A DNA stretch of 64,000 nucleotides from Mycoemilia scoparia (Eukaryota > Kickxellomycota > Kickxellomycetes > Kickxellales > Kickxellaceae): NCBI GenBank assembly GCA_027575805.1, contig JANBPU010000028.1, forward strand, positions 1 through 64,000. Direction: 5' to 3'. The notes under the pieces are model-generated. The model did not search any database. It had not been told where the DNA came from and saw nothing but the letters and a program-made list of their open reading frames with translations. This document shows positions 1-11,000 of the stretch, in pieces. The position numbers and the translations under genes were made by a program. Every line of letters begins with the position of its first letter. Position 1 is the stretch's first letter.

Positions 1-209
1 CAAAGACCTGAAAAGGAGTTCGAATTTAAAATTTGTGTCTAAATTGGAAAAGAGGTTTAGGTTCTCCTCAACGCTAGTTGTTGGAACATGCTAGGTTTTT
101 AAGGGTTTGTTGCGAAATGATTACAGCCAAAATCGAACAGAACAAAGATCAGATCAATGCCAGAACAGTGATCAGTATCCAACCCAGAAACCACCAAAAT
201 CATGTTGGG

Positions 210-400
210 ACCTAGTCTACCTGGATGCGCCCAGGAGTTATGAACATATCCAATTTCTGAGATTAAATGACGGCTAATTATATCAATTATAAAACCAATA
301 TACTTATATTAATGAGAGCTAGCCTACCCACATATGCCCAGGGGTTGTGACCATCTATGTAATCTGTGGTTAAGCGATGTCTAATTATATTTATAAACCA
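210..400 (+). repeat. Diverged tandem repeat, two units of about 85 bp
   Basis: Two adjacent units (about 210-297 and 316-400) share the same order of landmarks: a CTAGYCTACC start, ATGCGCCCAGG / ATGCCCAGGGG, a GTTATGA / GTTGTGA step, a GGCTAATTATAT / GTCTAATTATAT block and an end close to ATAAACCA. The units have diverged but are clearly related. No coding potential is seen. It could be part of a larger repeat whose left end lies outside the window. Confidence 0.5.
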
Positions 401-544
401 TGTTTAACTTTTCACATCCGATCACTACTATGACAAAATTCTAGCAATAATGACATGTAATATTACAATCACCAATTAATTTATTCTGACAAAACAAAAC
501 CCAACCCAAACGCATCTTAATCAAGCACACATCCTTATAGTGAG

Positions 545-676
545 ATTTTGCTAGTGTTAAATGTATGGTAGGCAGAAGTAGGTCCTCAGACCTTGGCCTA
601 ACCACAAGCTCTTTGGTACGCAACTCTTGAGGCCCCACCATTTTTGTCTAAGGGCACATGAAATCCGACCATATAT
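545..676 (+). repeat. Family D dispersed repeat, copy D1
   Basis: This stretch aligns with 4151-4292 from GATTTTGCTAGTG to GACCACATA-like ends. Shared blocks include GCAACTC..GAGG..CC, TCATTTTT / CCATTTTT followed by RCCTAARG, and TTTGACCACATA / TCCGACCATATA. An internal inverted pair (GTCCTCAGACC near 580 and AACTCTTGAGGCCCC near 622) suggests a foldback element. It has no ORF of its own. Confidence 0.5.
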
Positions 677-689
677 AAACCCAAACGAG

Positions 690-1181
690 TCAAACATAAA
701 AAACAATCTGAATGGCTTTATCTGATACCCTATTGACTTCGAAATCACTAATATCAGGCGGAACATGGTGTGGGCAAACTCTAGTTATACAACCGCTATC
801 CTTTTCGACTCTATAGTAAATGTAATCCAAGCCGCCAAAGCTTTTCGACGGAGCAATAAAGTTCACTAGCTTGCGCCTTTTAGCCAGTTGCTTCCTGAAT
901 TCATTGTAAAACAATGGATCGAAATTTCCCGACAAGTTGGTTCCTGATCCGGTCCGACCACTCTTTCTGGAAAGCTCATTTAGTGACGAATATGATGTTG
1001 TGTTTCTGACCGGGAAGCCAAATGGATTGCCCATTGGTACATTGAATTTTATAGTAAGAGGGAAACACATACAAGAGAAAGTCATTGTCATCATCAAGCT
1101 GATTCTATGCAATTTTTCTAGGGGGTCTGGAAAGTATTTATATATATATATATTGGTGTGGTTCTTATTCAAAAACTTCAT
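690..1181 (-). CDS. Doubtful hypothetical ORF, 163 codons or shorter
   Basis: The minus strand is open for 163 codons. A more natural start may be one of the internal Met codons near 1095. The middle part (Ser/Arg/Gly-rich, then a Lys/Arg-rich block followed by a Phe-Gly-Gly-Leu-Asp-Tyr stretch) looks more protein-like than the AT-rich surroundings. No family is recognised and no introns could be placed. A (TA) tract lies at the far 5' end. It may be a small gene, a degenerate exon or chance; the opposite strand is also open here for about 104 codons, which weakens the case. Confidence 0.25.
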   Translation of the reverse strand: MKFLNKNHTNIYIYKYFPDPLEKLHRISLMMTMTFSCMCFPLTIKFNVPMGNPFGFPVRNTTSYSSLNELSRKSGRTGSGTNLSGNFDPLFYNEFRKQLAKRRKLVNFIAPSKSFGGLDYIYYRVEKDSGCITRVCPHHVPPDISDFEVNRVSDKAIQIVFYV

Positions 1182-1908
1182 AGAGTATGATTCATGGAAT
1201 ATTGAAAAAATACGTGCCTTGAGAAGGAATGTATATCAAATGCTTGTTTAATAAATTATTTCTTGGTATGGGCATCAATGAAGCTGCGTTCAAAATACAG
1301 TGCCTGTGTGTCTATTTGGCTACTTTATCATATATCACATGTTCACAGAGCGGATATTACAAGAGTCCGGAATTGGTTATAGAATTCAATGAGGTTAGCA
1401 GCCCATCTATTGCATTTCATAGTAAATAATAGTTAATGCTTATAAACATCACCTTTTATATCGCATTTATAAATTACAGATTGAACATACAAGTTTCAAA
1501 GCTGATAAACTTCACACAACAAAATAACTCGAATCAACCAATACAACATTGCATTAAAGGCACTTTTCTGATTGGCTAATCTATCTCTAGAAATGGAGAG
1601 GCAGTTATATATACACATACTATTCCTGCTTTTGACCAAATGCCATGGATAACAAAATACACCATTTGTGCTTGGATCTGGGTACAACAAAGACTGAGAT
1701 AGATAATCGCATTCAAGCATGTAACAAACAGCAGATATGGTGCCTATTAGCCGCATGGCAACACTCTTTTAGCCACAATCCTTCTTTAACCCAAGCTCAT
1801 GTAATACTAAATCCATCAATGTAATGGTAAGCCTACCAAACAACAGTAGCTCTAAAAATTAAAACATCTCTAGAGTCTTGGTATTTAAAAGCCTCAGCAT
1901 GTTCTATG

Positions 1909-2017
1909 ATATGGGTGGTTATTTTTGAAGTCGGCCGACCATTTGGCTGTGATTGCTGCCCCTATAATCGTTGGTCAACAAAGGGAGATGGTGCCTTTCA
2001 AAAACCGTGATCCATAT
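1909..2017 (+). mobile_element. Family A MITE-like element, copy A1
   Basis: It starts ATATGGGTGGTTATTTTTGAAG, and ends with CTTTCAAAAACCGTGATCCATAT, which is its approximate inverse complement. The centre carries the family core CCATTTGGCTGTGATTG followed by CCCCTATAATC. The GGGTGA part of the left end has decayed. Confidence 0.65.
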
Positions 2018-2092
2018 GAGAGAAATCAATCACTATGACTTTCTTTATTAGAAACGATGATGGTACATACACACACACACACTTCTATCCAG

Positions 2093-2166
2093 ATGGTTAG
2101 GCATTTTATTACTTCTAGGGAGGCAGCTTCTATGCCACATAGTACACACACTTTTATGTCTAAAAT
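2093..2166 (+). repeat. Family C dispersed repeat, copy C1
   Basis: The core GCATTTTATTACTTCTAGGG, then AGGCAGCT..TATGCCACATA and a CACACTTTTATGTCTA end, matches copies at 4661-4737 (inverted) and 38149-38228. It is the most diverged of the three copies. Confidence 0.55.
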
Positions 2167-2423
2167 CTAAACCAATCATAAAATACCCATAGTACTAATG
2201 TTTGTGCTATACCATTAGCATCTTCTAATGAACTCAAGTTTCTGGGTGATCCTAGTTGCAATACACTCTCATTTCCGATTTTGTCAAGACATATACATAT
2301 ACACAGCATCATCCAGGTCTCAAGAGCGCTTTTTAAAGAGTAAGCTCAAAAGCAAAAGCAGTAGCATCATTATTGTTATTTTTATAATACCATCAGTAAT
2401 AGATCAGTACATCGGAGACAACG

Positions 2424-4095
2424 ATGCTGGGGATTAAACAAACTAAAGAATTGATTGCGGGAGTTCTGAGAAGCCAGATTACCCATCGTTGCTATTCTAT
2501 CGAAACGGGAAAATCATTATCTTCAACACCATCTTCTTTATATTCAGGAGCTGCTGTGGTATTTGACATTGATGGTGTTTTAATAAGAGTAAGTTGGGGG
2601 TCTTTATATTAAACTAATTTGAAGCCCACAGGTAAATACGTAATAATAATAATAAAAACAAAAATAATCTAAACGCCAAATTCCATATTGTGGCATATGA
2701 TTTAGGGTAAAAATGCGATTCCGCAAGCAGTCAAAGCACTACGTATCTTGGATGGCGAAAACAAGTTAAACAAAAAGATACCCTTTGTGACATTGACTAA
2801 TGGTGGTGGTGTCACTGAAGCAGAGAAAGCAGCTGCGGTTAGCAAGATTATTGATTATCCGGTAAATATATCCAGCAAGCCTAATTTATTTACTACTAGC
2901 ATTATGTAATCATTAGTAAATGTCCAAATAAAATTCTTTTGTTTTAACACTGACAAAAATATATATCCATGTATGTGTAGATCAAGCCAGAGCAAGTTAT
3001 TCTGTCACATACTCCGATGAAAGCGCTGGTTCCCAAATATAAGGACAAGCTAGTATTGATAGCTGGAGGCAAACACCGAAACTGCATGCGAATTGCCAAG
3101 GCTTATGGATTTAATAAAGTTTGTTTGCCCAATGATGTATTTAATTGGAATAATTCAGTGTGGCCTTATAAGGACGGGCTTGACAAGGACGATCTTCCTG
3201 TCGACCCGAACGATGGCTCTATGTCTGATTTTAATAAAGAAAAGATCCACGCTGTCATGGTATTCCACGATCCACGGGATTGTAAGTATAGTAATATTAG
3301 TTTAAATTCAAAATAGGTTTGTGTAATTGTAATAATGCTAACCGAGAAAAGCTTTTGTAAATTGTTTCTAGATGGTAGAGATCTTCAAATTATCTATGAT
3401 GTTCTTAAATCCAAGGACGGTGTCATTGGTAATGGATACGAAAATTCCGGAAAACAGAGTGTGCCGCTATATTTTTCCAACTCTGATCTTGTGAGTATCC
3501 ATTTCCTCCAAACCAATAATTGTATTTATCAAAAAGAAAGTTAATCTAACCAATGTTTGGGGGCGTTGTGGTATTTATTATAGATTTGGAGTACAGACTT
3601 TGTATCACCAAGATTTGGTCAGGGAGCATTCCGTGCATGCTTAGAAACCCTTTGGGATGTAAGGATATCAAGGCACTAAACACACACACACATATATATA
3701 TATATTCTACTGATCATTCTAGAAAGCATTTTAACATGATGATCGCTAATACACACTGGCTACAATAGAAAACTAACGGCGATGGAGGAAATAAGCTAGA
3801 AAGGATATTATATGGAAAACCATTCAAAGTTCAGTATGAATACACCGAAAATTGCATCAACTCGATATTTAATGACAATGGGAATGGTCGCAATGTCTAT
3901 GCAATCGGCGATAACCCACTTTCTGACATCGATGGTGCCCACAACTATGGATGGAAGAGTGTTCTCGTTAGAACTGGTGTTTACAGCGATCAAACTAAAC
4001 ACAAGTATCTTAATTCCAATCCGACAGCCATTGTTGATGATGTTGAACAGGCTGTTCAATGGATCGTTGATCAAGAGGTATCTCGCGTAGATTAA
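2424..4095 (+). CDS. CECR5/HDHD5-like HAD-superfamily hydrolase, paralogue 1
   Basis: Six exons are inferred: 2424-2588, 2706-2861, 2981-3281, 3372-3490, 3584-3658 and 3769-4095. All junctions are GT-AG and in phase, giving about 380 residues. Class IIA HAD motifs are present: motif I FDIDGVLI with Asp48/Asp50, motif II in LTNGGGV, a cap region after HTPMKALVP, and motif IV GDNPLSDIDGAHNYGW. The fold matches the CECR5/HDHD5 family (yeast YKR070W), whose substrate is poorly defined and which is often mitochondrial. The N-terminus is rich in Arg, Ser and Thr and could be a weak presequence. The gene is paralogous to 22822-24895 and shares five intron positions with it; it lacks one intron the other copy has. 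The spacers on both sides are repeat-rich. The family call is firm, the substrate unknown. Confidence 0.88.
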
Positions 4096-4150
4096 ATTGG
4101 ATTTTGTTTAATTTAAAGATCTGAAGATTTGTGTCTGTGTGTACATGGGA

Positions 4151-4292
4151 AGATTTGACTAGTGATCGAGTCTATGATAGTATACAGAAATGAGCCCTCG
4201 GATTTTAGCTCAATCATCGGCTGTTTTATATGCAACTCCCGAGGATCCGTCATTTTTACCTAAAGCCCTGTGAACTTTGACCACATACACGT
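4151..4292 (+). repeat. Family D dispersed repeat, copy D2
   Basis: This is the second copy of the repeat seen at 545-676, lying just 3' of HAD gene 1. It begins GATTTGACTAGTG and contains GCAACTCCCGAGGATCCGTC, then a TTTTTACCTAAAGCCC block and TTTGACCACATAC. An internal inverted pair (GAGCCCTCGGAT and AACTCCCGAGGATC) supports a foldback structure. Confidence 0.5.
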
Positions 4293-4530
4293 TTAGATAG
4301 CGGATACAGCCTGAAGATTTTGCTAGACTTAAAAGATTTTATTTAATAGATAGATATAGATATAGAAATATTGGACTTGTTCTATTTTCGCCTTAGGTCC
4401 ATCTTATTATTTGCAAAAATAAGAATGAAGCCGATTAATAACAGGGTTTTTTAGAACACATCTTTATTTTTAGGCTTGCAACTGATTGTTGTGTGGGGGT
4501 TATTTGCGCACCAAATCCTTGATCATATAA

Positions 4531-4650
4531 CAGTGTCTCCTATACAAGGATACTAGGATGCACCCTCGTATACCATCCAATCATCGCTGAAACTATAGCT
4601 AAAACATGTGAGTTATGGGCTGGCTTGTAAACAATGTGTGAGGGTATCTG
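4531..4650 (-). mobile_element. Family B MITE-like element, copy B1
   Basis: It reads GTGTCTCCTATACAAGGATA at the left and carries the core CCAATCATCGCTGA..CT..TAGCTAAAACATGTG, then GGGCTGGCTTG. This matches the reverse complement of 25648-25784 over most of its length. It has no ORF. The ends are only approximate. Confidence 0.55.
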
Positions 4651-4660
4651 TCTGTTTCCT

Positions 4661-4737
4661 CCTTTGGTAAACACAAATTTTAGTGTATGTGGTATACAGC
4701 TACGTCCTTAAGAGTAATAAAATGCTTAATCATCAGG
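4661..4737 (-). repeat. Family C dispersed repeat, copy C2
   Basis: The reverse complement reads TGATGATTAAGCATTTTATT, then ACTC..AGGACGTAGCTGTAT, ACCACATACACTAAAATTTG and TGTTTACCAAA. It is nearly collinear with the copy at 38149-38228. Confidence 0.65.
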
Positions 4738-4771
4738 TATCTGTCTGCTTCCTTTTTGTGGAGAACTTGCC

Positions 4772-4860
4772 ATTTGGGTAATAATTATTGAAAGGTGAAT
4801 GATTATACGGGCAATCGCAGCCAAATGAGTGACTAGCCCTTCATAAATAATCGCCCATAC
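4772..4860 (-). mobile_element. Family A MITE-like element, copy A2
   Basis: The left end is ATTTGGGTAATAATTATTGA followed by AAGGTGAATG. The right end is CCCTTCATAAATAATCGCCC followed by ATAC. The core is inverted relative to copy A1 (GATTATACGGGCAATCGCAG, then CCAAATGAGTG). At about 89 bp it is a short member of the family. Confidence 0.7.
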
Positions 4861-5182
4861 ATCAAGATTAAAATAAATTTAAAAGGGGAGAATAGAACAC
4901 AATAGAAGCAGCACGGCTGAAAATTAATCCAGATACTGGCAAGGGTTTAGGGATGATTTATAGTCAATCACCACAATAGTGCCACGTCTTCCCATAACCA
5001 TTGGTTGGTGCTTATCTGTTTACTTGATTAGGATAGGGGCAATGTTGTCCATTATTAGAAGCTTTCATCATCAAAGTCTGGTCTACCTTTTTAGTTTTCC
5101 AACCAACAACTATATCCTCCCTTAAATTGTACTATTTCTCTGACAACCTGTTTGACTATTGAGTCTTTTATTTTAGTAAAGG

Positions 5183-7941
5183 ATGTCTTCTTCTAATGTT
5201 GAACCCAAAGAAGAGCGCGAGCTTCTTCCCACCACTGTTGTGCCTCGTCACTATGATCTGTCCCTAACCCCTGACTTGGTTAAGCATACTTACCACGGCC
5301 ATGTCTCAATAGAGTAAGTGTGCATTACTGTCTGAAAGTTGCAGATATATAAGTGCTTTGAGCTTTGTGCCTAACAATCACCATGCCATGTGCTTCTTAA
5401 CTCCATAGTCTCGATGTGACTGAATCAACATCACAAATCATTCTTCATGCTACGTACCTGGAGATCGAAAAGGCCACATTTAGCTCCGACTCCCTAGACG
5501 GCGCTCTCCCAGCAACAAAGTTCGATTTCAACAAGGAGAATGAGACTTTGACACTCGGCTTTGACCAAGAAATCAAGGCTGGAACAAAGGGCAAATTGTC
5601 TCTTTCCTTTACAGGTATCTTGAACAACGAAATGGCTGGATTCTACCGCTCCTCCTACAAGGATGCTGAAGGAAACACAAAGTATCTTGGCACTACCCAG
5701 TTCGAACCAACCAGTGCTCGCAGAGCCTTCCCATGCTTTGACGAACCCAAGCTCAAGGCAACATTCGGTGTCACCCTTGTTGTCCCAGAAAATCTAACTG
5801 CCCTGTCTAACATGGATGAAAAGGAAACTACAAAGGAAGAGAACGGACTCAAGCGTGTGGTCTTCAACGATACTCCTCTGATGTCAACTTACCTTTTGGC
5901 ATTCGTTGTCGGTGAATTCGAATACGTCGAGGCCTTCACTTCTGGAGAGTTTAACGAGAAGCCGATTAGATGCCGTGTATACACTCTTCCTGGCGAAAAG
6001 GAAAAGGGTACATTTGCTCTCGATGTAGCTACTAAAGCGCTTGAATTCTTTGCTGACAAGTTCGGAATTGCTTATCCTCTACCAAAGCTTGATCAAATCG
6101 CCATTCCTGATTTCGAAGCTGGTGCTATGGAGAACTGGGGTCTGGTTACTTATAGAACTGTTGCTCTTCTTATTAACCCCAAGGAGTCCCGTATCAAGTC
6201 GAGACAGCGGGTCGCTTATGTTGTGTGCCACGAATTGGCCCACCAGTGGTTTGGAAATCTAGTTACTATGGAATGGTGGAGTGAATTGTGGCTCAACGAA
6301 GGCTTTGCTACTTGGGTTGGTACCTTGGCTGTCGACTACATTTATCCTGAATGGAACTCTTGGACTACCTTCATTGTCGATGACTTTGATAGAGCTCTCC
6401 AGTTGGACTCCAAGCGTTCTTCCCATCCTATTCAGGTTCCTGTCCCTCGCTCATCACAGATCACTCAGATTTTTGATGCCATCTCATATTCTAAGGGTGC
6501 TAGCACCATTCGCATGCTTAGCTCATTCATTGGCCTAGACACTTTCCTCAAGGGTATTCGCCAGTATCTGAAGAAGCACAAGTATAATAACGCTTCCACT
6601 GATGATCTCTGGTCTGCTCTTAGCGATGCTTCTGGTCAGGATGTTAGCAAGTTCATGAACTTGTGGACTAAGCAGGTCGGCTATCCTGTTTTGACTGTTA
6701 CTGAGGAAGAGAATGACACCATCCGAATCAGACAGAACCGTTTTATCTCCTCTGGCGATGTTAATGAAGAAGAGGACAAGAACTTGTGGTGGGTTCCTCT
6801 TAACATTCTTACATCCGCAGACGATGCCAGTCAAAGCTCTTCTGCTGTTACAACTGTCCTTACCCAAAGAGAAACTACTATATCTCTTCCACCCGGCACT
6901 CTCAAAAATGGTTGGTACAAACTCAACAGGGGCACTGTTGGCATCTTCCGTGTCAAATATCCCGAAGAAACTATCAAGAGACTTGCAGGCGTTATTGAAT
7001 CAGGAACCTTGTCGACTCCTGATCGCATTGGAATTATTTCTGATCTTGGTGCTCTTGCAATCAGCGGTATGAGTAAAACTTCTAATATGCTTACCTTATT
7101 CAAGTCCAGTGTCAACGAGGAAGATGACGATGTCTGGGAAGCTATGCACGGTAACCTCTTCCTTCTTAGCATTGCTTGGTTAGATCAATCTGAAGATATT
7201 CGTGAAAAACTCAAGACATTCAGACGCAACTTGTTTAGCCCACTTGCCAAGAAGCTTGGTTTTGTAGTCAAGAGGGGCGAAGATAATATGGTTACAAGAC
7301 TCCGTGCTCGCGCTTTGACATCCGCTGGTAATGCTGGTGATACTGAAGTTATTGCCAAGGCTCAGGAATGGCTCAATGCCATCGCAGCTGATCCAAATAC
7401 ATCTGCTGTGCCTGCTGATCTTATTGAAACCATGTTTGTCGTTGCTGTTGGTCAGGGCGGTAAAGAGGAATATGAAGCTGCTAAACAATACTACCTTGAT
7501 GAAAGCAATCCAATTGACCAGAGACTTGTTGCTCTCCAGGCTATCGGTTCAACCAATATCCCTGAACTTATGGACGATGCTCTTGAATTTGCCTTGTCTG
7601 ACAAGGTGCGTGGCCAGGATGTTCATACTTGCCTGCTAAGACTTTCGCTTACACCAGTTGGACGTGAAAAGGTCTGGCAATGGTACAAAGCCAATTATGA
7701 GCAGTTTGTCAAGCGTTATGGCGATTCTATGAGCTATTTGGGTATCCTTGTCCGTTTGGCTGCTTCTCGCTTCTCATCAGAAGAAAAGGCAAGAGAGGTT
7801 GAGGAATTCTTTGTTGGTAAGGATGTTAGTCGATTTGATAGAGCTCTCAGTCAGTGCTTGGAATCTATTCGTACAAGTGCTGGATGGGTTAGTCGTGATG
7901 CTCAAGATGTTAAGGAGTGGCTTGATGTCAATGTTCAATAG
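5183..7941 (+). CDS. M1-family zinc aminopeptidase (puromycin-sensitive type)
   Basis: Two exons, 5183-5313 and 5409-7941 (intron donor GTAAGT, acceptor CATAG), join in phase to give 887 residues, the usual length for cytosolic M1 aminopeptidases such as yeast Aap1 and Ape2. The exopeptidase motif GAMEN is at residues 282-286. The zinc site HELAHQWFG starts at His318, with ligands His318, His322 and Glu341 (in LNEGFATW) and catalytic Glu319. The C-terminal half is the ERAP1-like helical domain. There is no signal peptide or anchor, so a cytosolic enzyme trimming N-terminal residues from peptides is expected. Codons look strongly biased (AAG, GCT, GGT, CTT), which suggests high expression. AATAAA at 8003-8008 is a candidate poly(A) signal. 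The gene is tail-to-tail with the TRAPPC8 gene, with about 108 bp between stops. Confidence 0.95.
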
Positions 7942-8049
7942 TGCCAGTTTCAGTAATTTTTATTTTGTTTTATTTTTTTCAGTCATTTCATATTCTTCTC
8001 AAAATAAATTACTAGTTTAATTTTGAAACAAGTTATAATGTTGAAGCTG

Positions 8050-11000
8050 CTATCTTTGTTTTGCTGAAATGATATATGGCATCATTGGATATTCTACACC
8101 AAAGGCTTGTGAACTTTTATCAACATATGTGGCACCCAATTTAACAGATAATGTTGCCAACTTGTTTGCCGTTTGATCATCTGTCTTGATATGGTAATGG
8201 TCAGGTGAGCGAATACGAGAATAGCTTAGACGCCAACTATTCAAATCCAAAGTTCCCAACGAATATACAATTGCCTTCAAGCCAATTGATTCAGATTCAT
8301 TTGGCAAAATTGTACCATGGAATACGGTTTGGCCAACCCAGCTCCAGTTATTATACGAGTCCACATGTCTATATTGGTTGTCCTCTTCTTCTACTGTTGA
8401 TCCGAGACCTGAAGGGGATATGAGCTCAACAGTCCATGAGTATGCGGCTTTCCAAGAGTGATTAGCAATATTCATTGTTACGTTCAACTGCTGGCCCTCT
8501 ACAGCATCACTATAGCCACTGGCAGGATGAAGAGTGATTTGGATTGGACAATCACTTTGGGATGCACGGGTTTTTGATATGGCCTTTACATTCGAAATCA
8601 TGGCCCTTTGTTCCTGAACAGTTTCAGCCATCAAAACTCGAGGCATAGATGCAGATGCCTTTGGAGGAATTAGTGCTGGACTAAAGTAATCTTTTGGTGT
8701 TCCCAGATCAATGCCAGTAATAGAGTGGTGTCCACATGCTCTTTGTCCGTCTGACCCTTGATAACTACCACCACCACTACTCCACATCAGAATAAAGTCT
8801 ATGGATCTTGATTCGTATAGTGGGAATGTTTGTTGGTATTTTGAAATTGGTATGAATGGGAATACTTTGGACACAAAATTCTTTTTCCAGCCTATACGGG
8901 TTTTGAGTAAATATGACTGGAGCAAGCTTTCAACAGTTTTGATTTCTTTATTTTGGAATGGTATATTAGTATAGCAGAGTCTAATATCTGGTGGGCCATA
9001 ATTATCATCGTCGTTGTTGTCGTCGGCGTTCTGCTGGTTGGTGTTGTATATTAATTTCCGCAATGAATTGGTAAAGTAATCTTCTGGAGATTCCCCTTCA
9101 TGATCAGAATGCGCATCTTCAACTTTGTAGTAGAGATATATGGTTTTCCCTGGTATCATTGAAATTGAGCTCATCAATGCACTACCTCCATTATTTTTTG
9201 GCAGCATGCTAATCAATTTAAACATGCGGCTAACAGATGTGACTTGAACCAAGTTAAATTCTTGCTGTGAATCAAGATTTTCTACCTCAATGCCAAGAAT
9301 TTTGTGATTAGAGTTACTCTGGCTTGGCCTTACAAATGCATTGATCCTTAATGACGGTGTAATCAGACATGAGTAGACAAGCTTCAGTGTCCTCATTTCG
9401 ATGCTTTCAGGCAAATAATCATCTGCACGGCCGTGGGTTGAGCATCCAAAAAAGAGTTCAAAATCATGAGATCCAACCCTGTCTCCCCTGATCCAGAAGC
9501 TCAACGTAGTCGATTTTCCTGGCTCCAAACAGCCACCTTCTTTTTTGCTTTCATCGTAGCCCGGAAGGAATATTCTTTGTGGTGCTATAGTGTTGACCAC
9601 ATTTGGCACATTACAGAAAATAGACGTTCCACCATCAGATCCCTTGACTTCAGAATATATTGACGAATCATCTTTATCTCCGCAACATTGATTCGGAAAA
9701 TGGAAAAATGATGGATGTGAAGTCCAAACATAGAGTTGTCGAATTGCTTCTGTGCCAATGTTTTTCAAGTCAAGTGTAAATTTTCTGACCTCCCCGCTTT
9801 TCATGTTTTCTGGGACACCAGCAAAGCCAATTGTGAAATTTGGATACTGTTGCAAAACATTAAGCGTTGATGGTTTTCCTGGACTACGTGCCCTGTTTAT
9901 ACGGTTCAATTTGGTGTCATTGAGGGGTGCTCCTTTATGATACAGCGAATAAAAGCACGGAACTGTGCCTGAAAGCAAAAACTTTATTCCCTCAATTGAT
10001 ATTGATCCAGGGGTTTCAGCAACATCAATAGTAAAGCTCACCTCCTGGGATCTCTTGGGTCCAATTATAATTGACCCAATAGTCGAAATTTTGAGATTTT
10101 TGAAGCTTTCTGTACCACAATCAATAGTTATATTAGATAAGGAAACTTCTATCTGTAATGGATTTTCGAGAAGTACTGTGGCAATCAATCTCTCTCCTAT
10201 TGCACAAGCTGTTGCAGTGGTATTGTTGGGATCCTTGCTCACAACAAGACTTGGTTTCTGATGGTCAAAAGTCCAATTCATTGGCGATTCATCGCCATTT
10301 TGACCTAGCGATGTTGTGATTCTAAATTGGCTCTGCTCAACGATTAGAACAGGTGGATTGAGCAACACGGGTTCTGTTGTTGATATGAAAGCAGTGCTAT
10401 TCTTTTCACCATCACCCAAACTAGAACTGTCTGACTGTTGGTAGTTGTTTGTGTAGAGATCCAAAAACCGTTGGTAGTGATATTGCTGTACAGACGCTTC
10501 AATAGTATCATCTTTAAGCAAATTGAGTAGACAAGGTAAATGTGTTTCCAAGATTTTAGCTGTAGACGTTGTTGTTAGTGTTGTCGCTTGCACCAGACAG
10601 TGGTTTAGGTAAGAGATAATTGAATTCCAGTTTGGCGGTAACTCTTTTTGTGGTTCTAAATGCTCAGGATGCGGCTTTGAATTTATATCATAGAAAAGGG
10701 TATTTGTGCTTCTAGTTTGGTTATTTTCCTTTTGGCCAGGCCAACTGGTGGCGGCAGTCACAGGTGAGGTTAGAATATCAAGGGCCAGCCGATAGCATCT
10801 ATATGCATATGCTGATCTCTGTGCCTTTGTATAATATTGAGCAGCAATTATGAGGTCAAAAATGCACCTCCGAATCTTTGGTCCGTGATAGTGGATCAAG
10901 AATGAAAGTGCTGCCTGTTCAGATAACATAGCTGTGGGAAGACTAAGCTGCTGGGAAGAAAACCTGGAAAAAGCCTTGGGTAATATGGAAAACAGCTTTG

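Larger units (their letters stand above)
1182..2423. other. Intergenic region upstream of HAD gene 1
   Basis: No gene was recognised in this 1.2-kb spacer. It holds a family A element (about 1909-2017), a short (AC) tract near 2069-2083 and a family C element (about 2093-2166). The last 250 bp should contain the promoter of the downstream HAD gene; no TATA box stands out. Confidence 0.6.
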
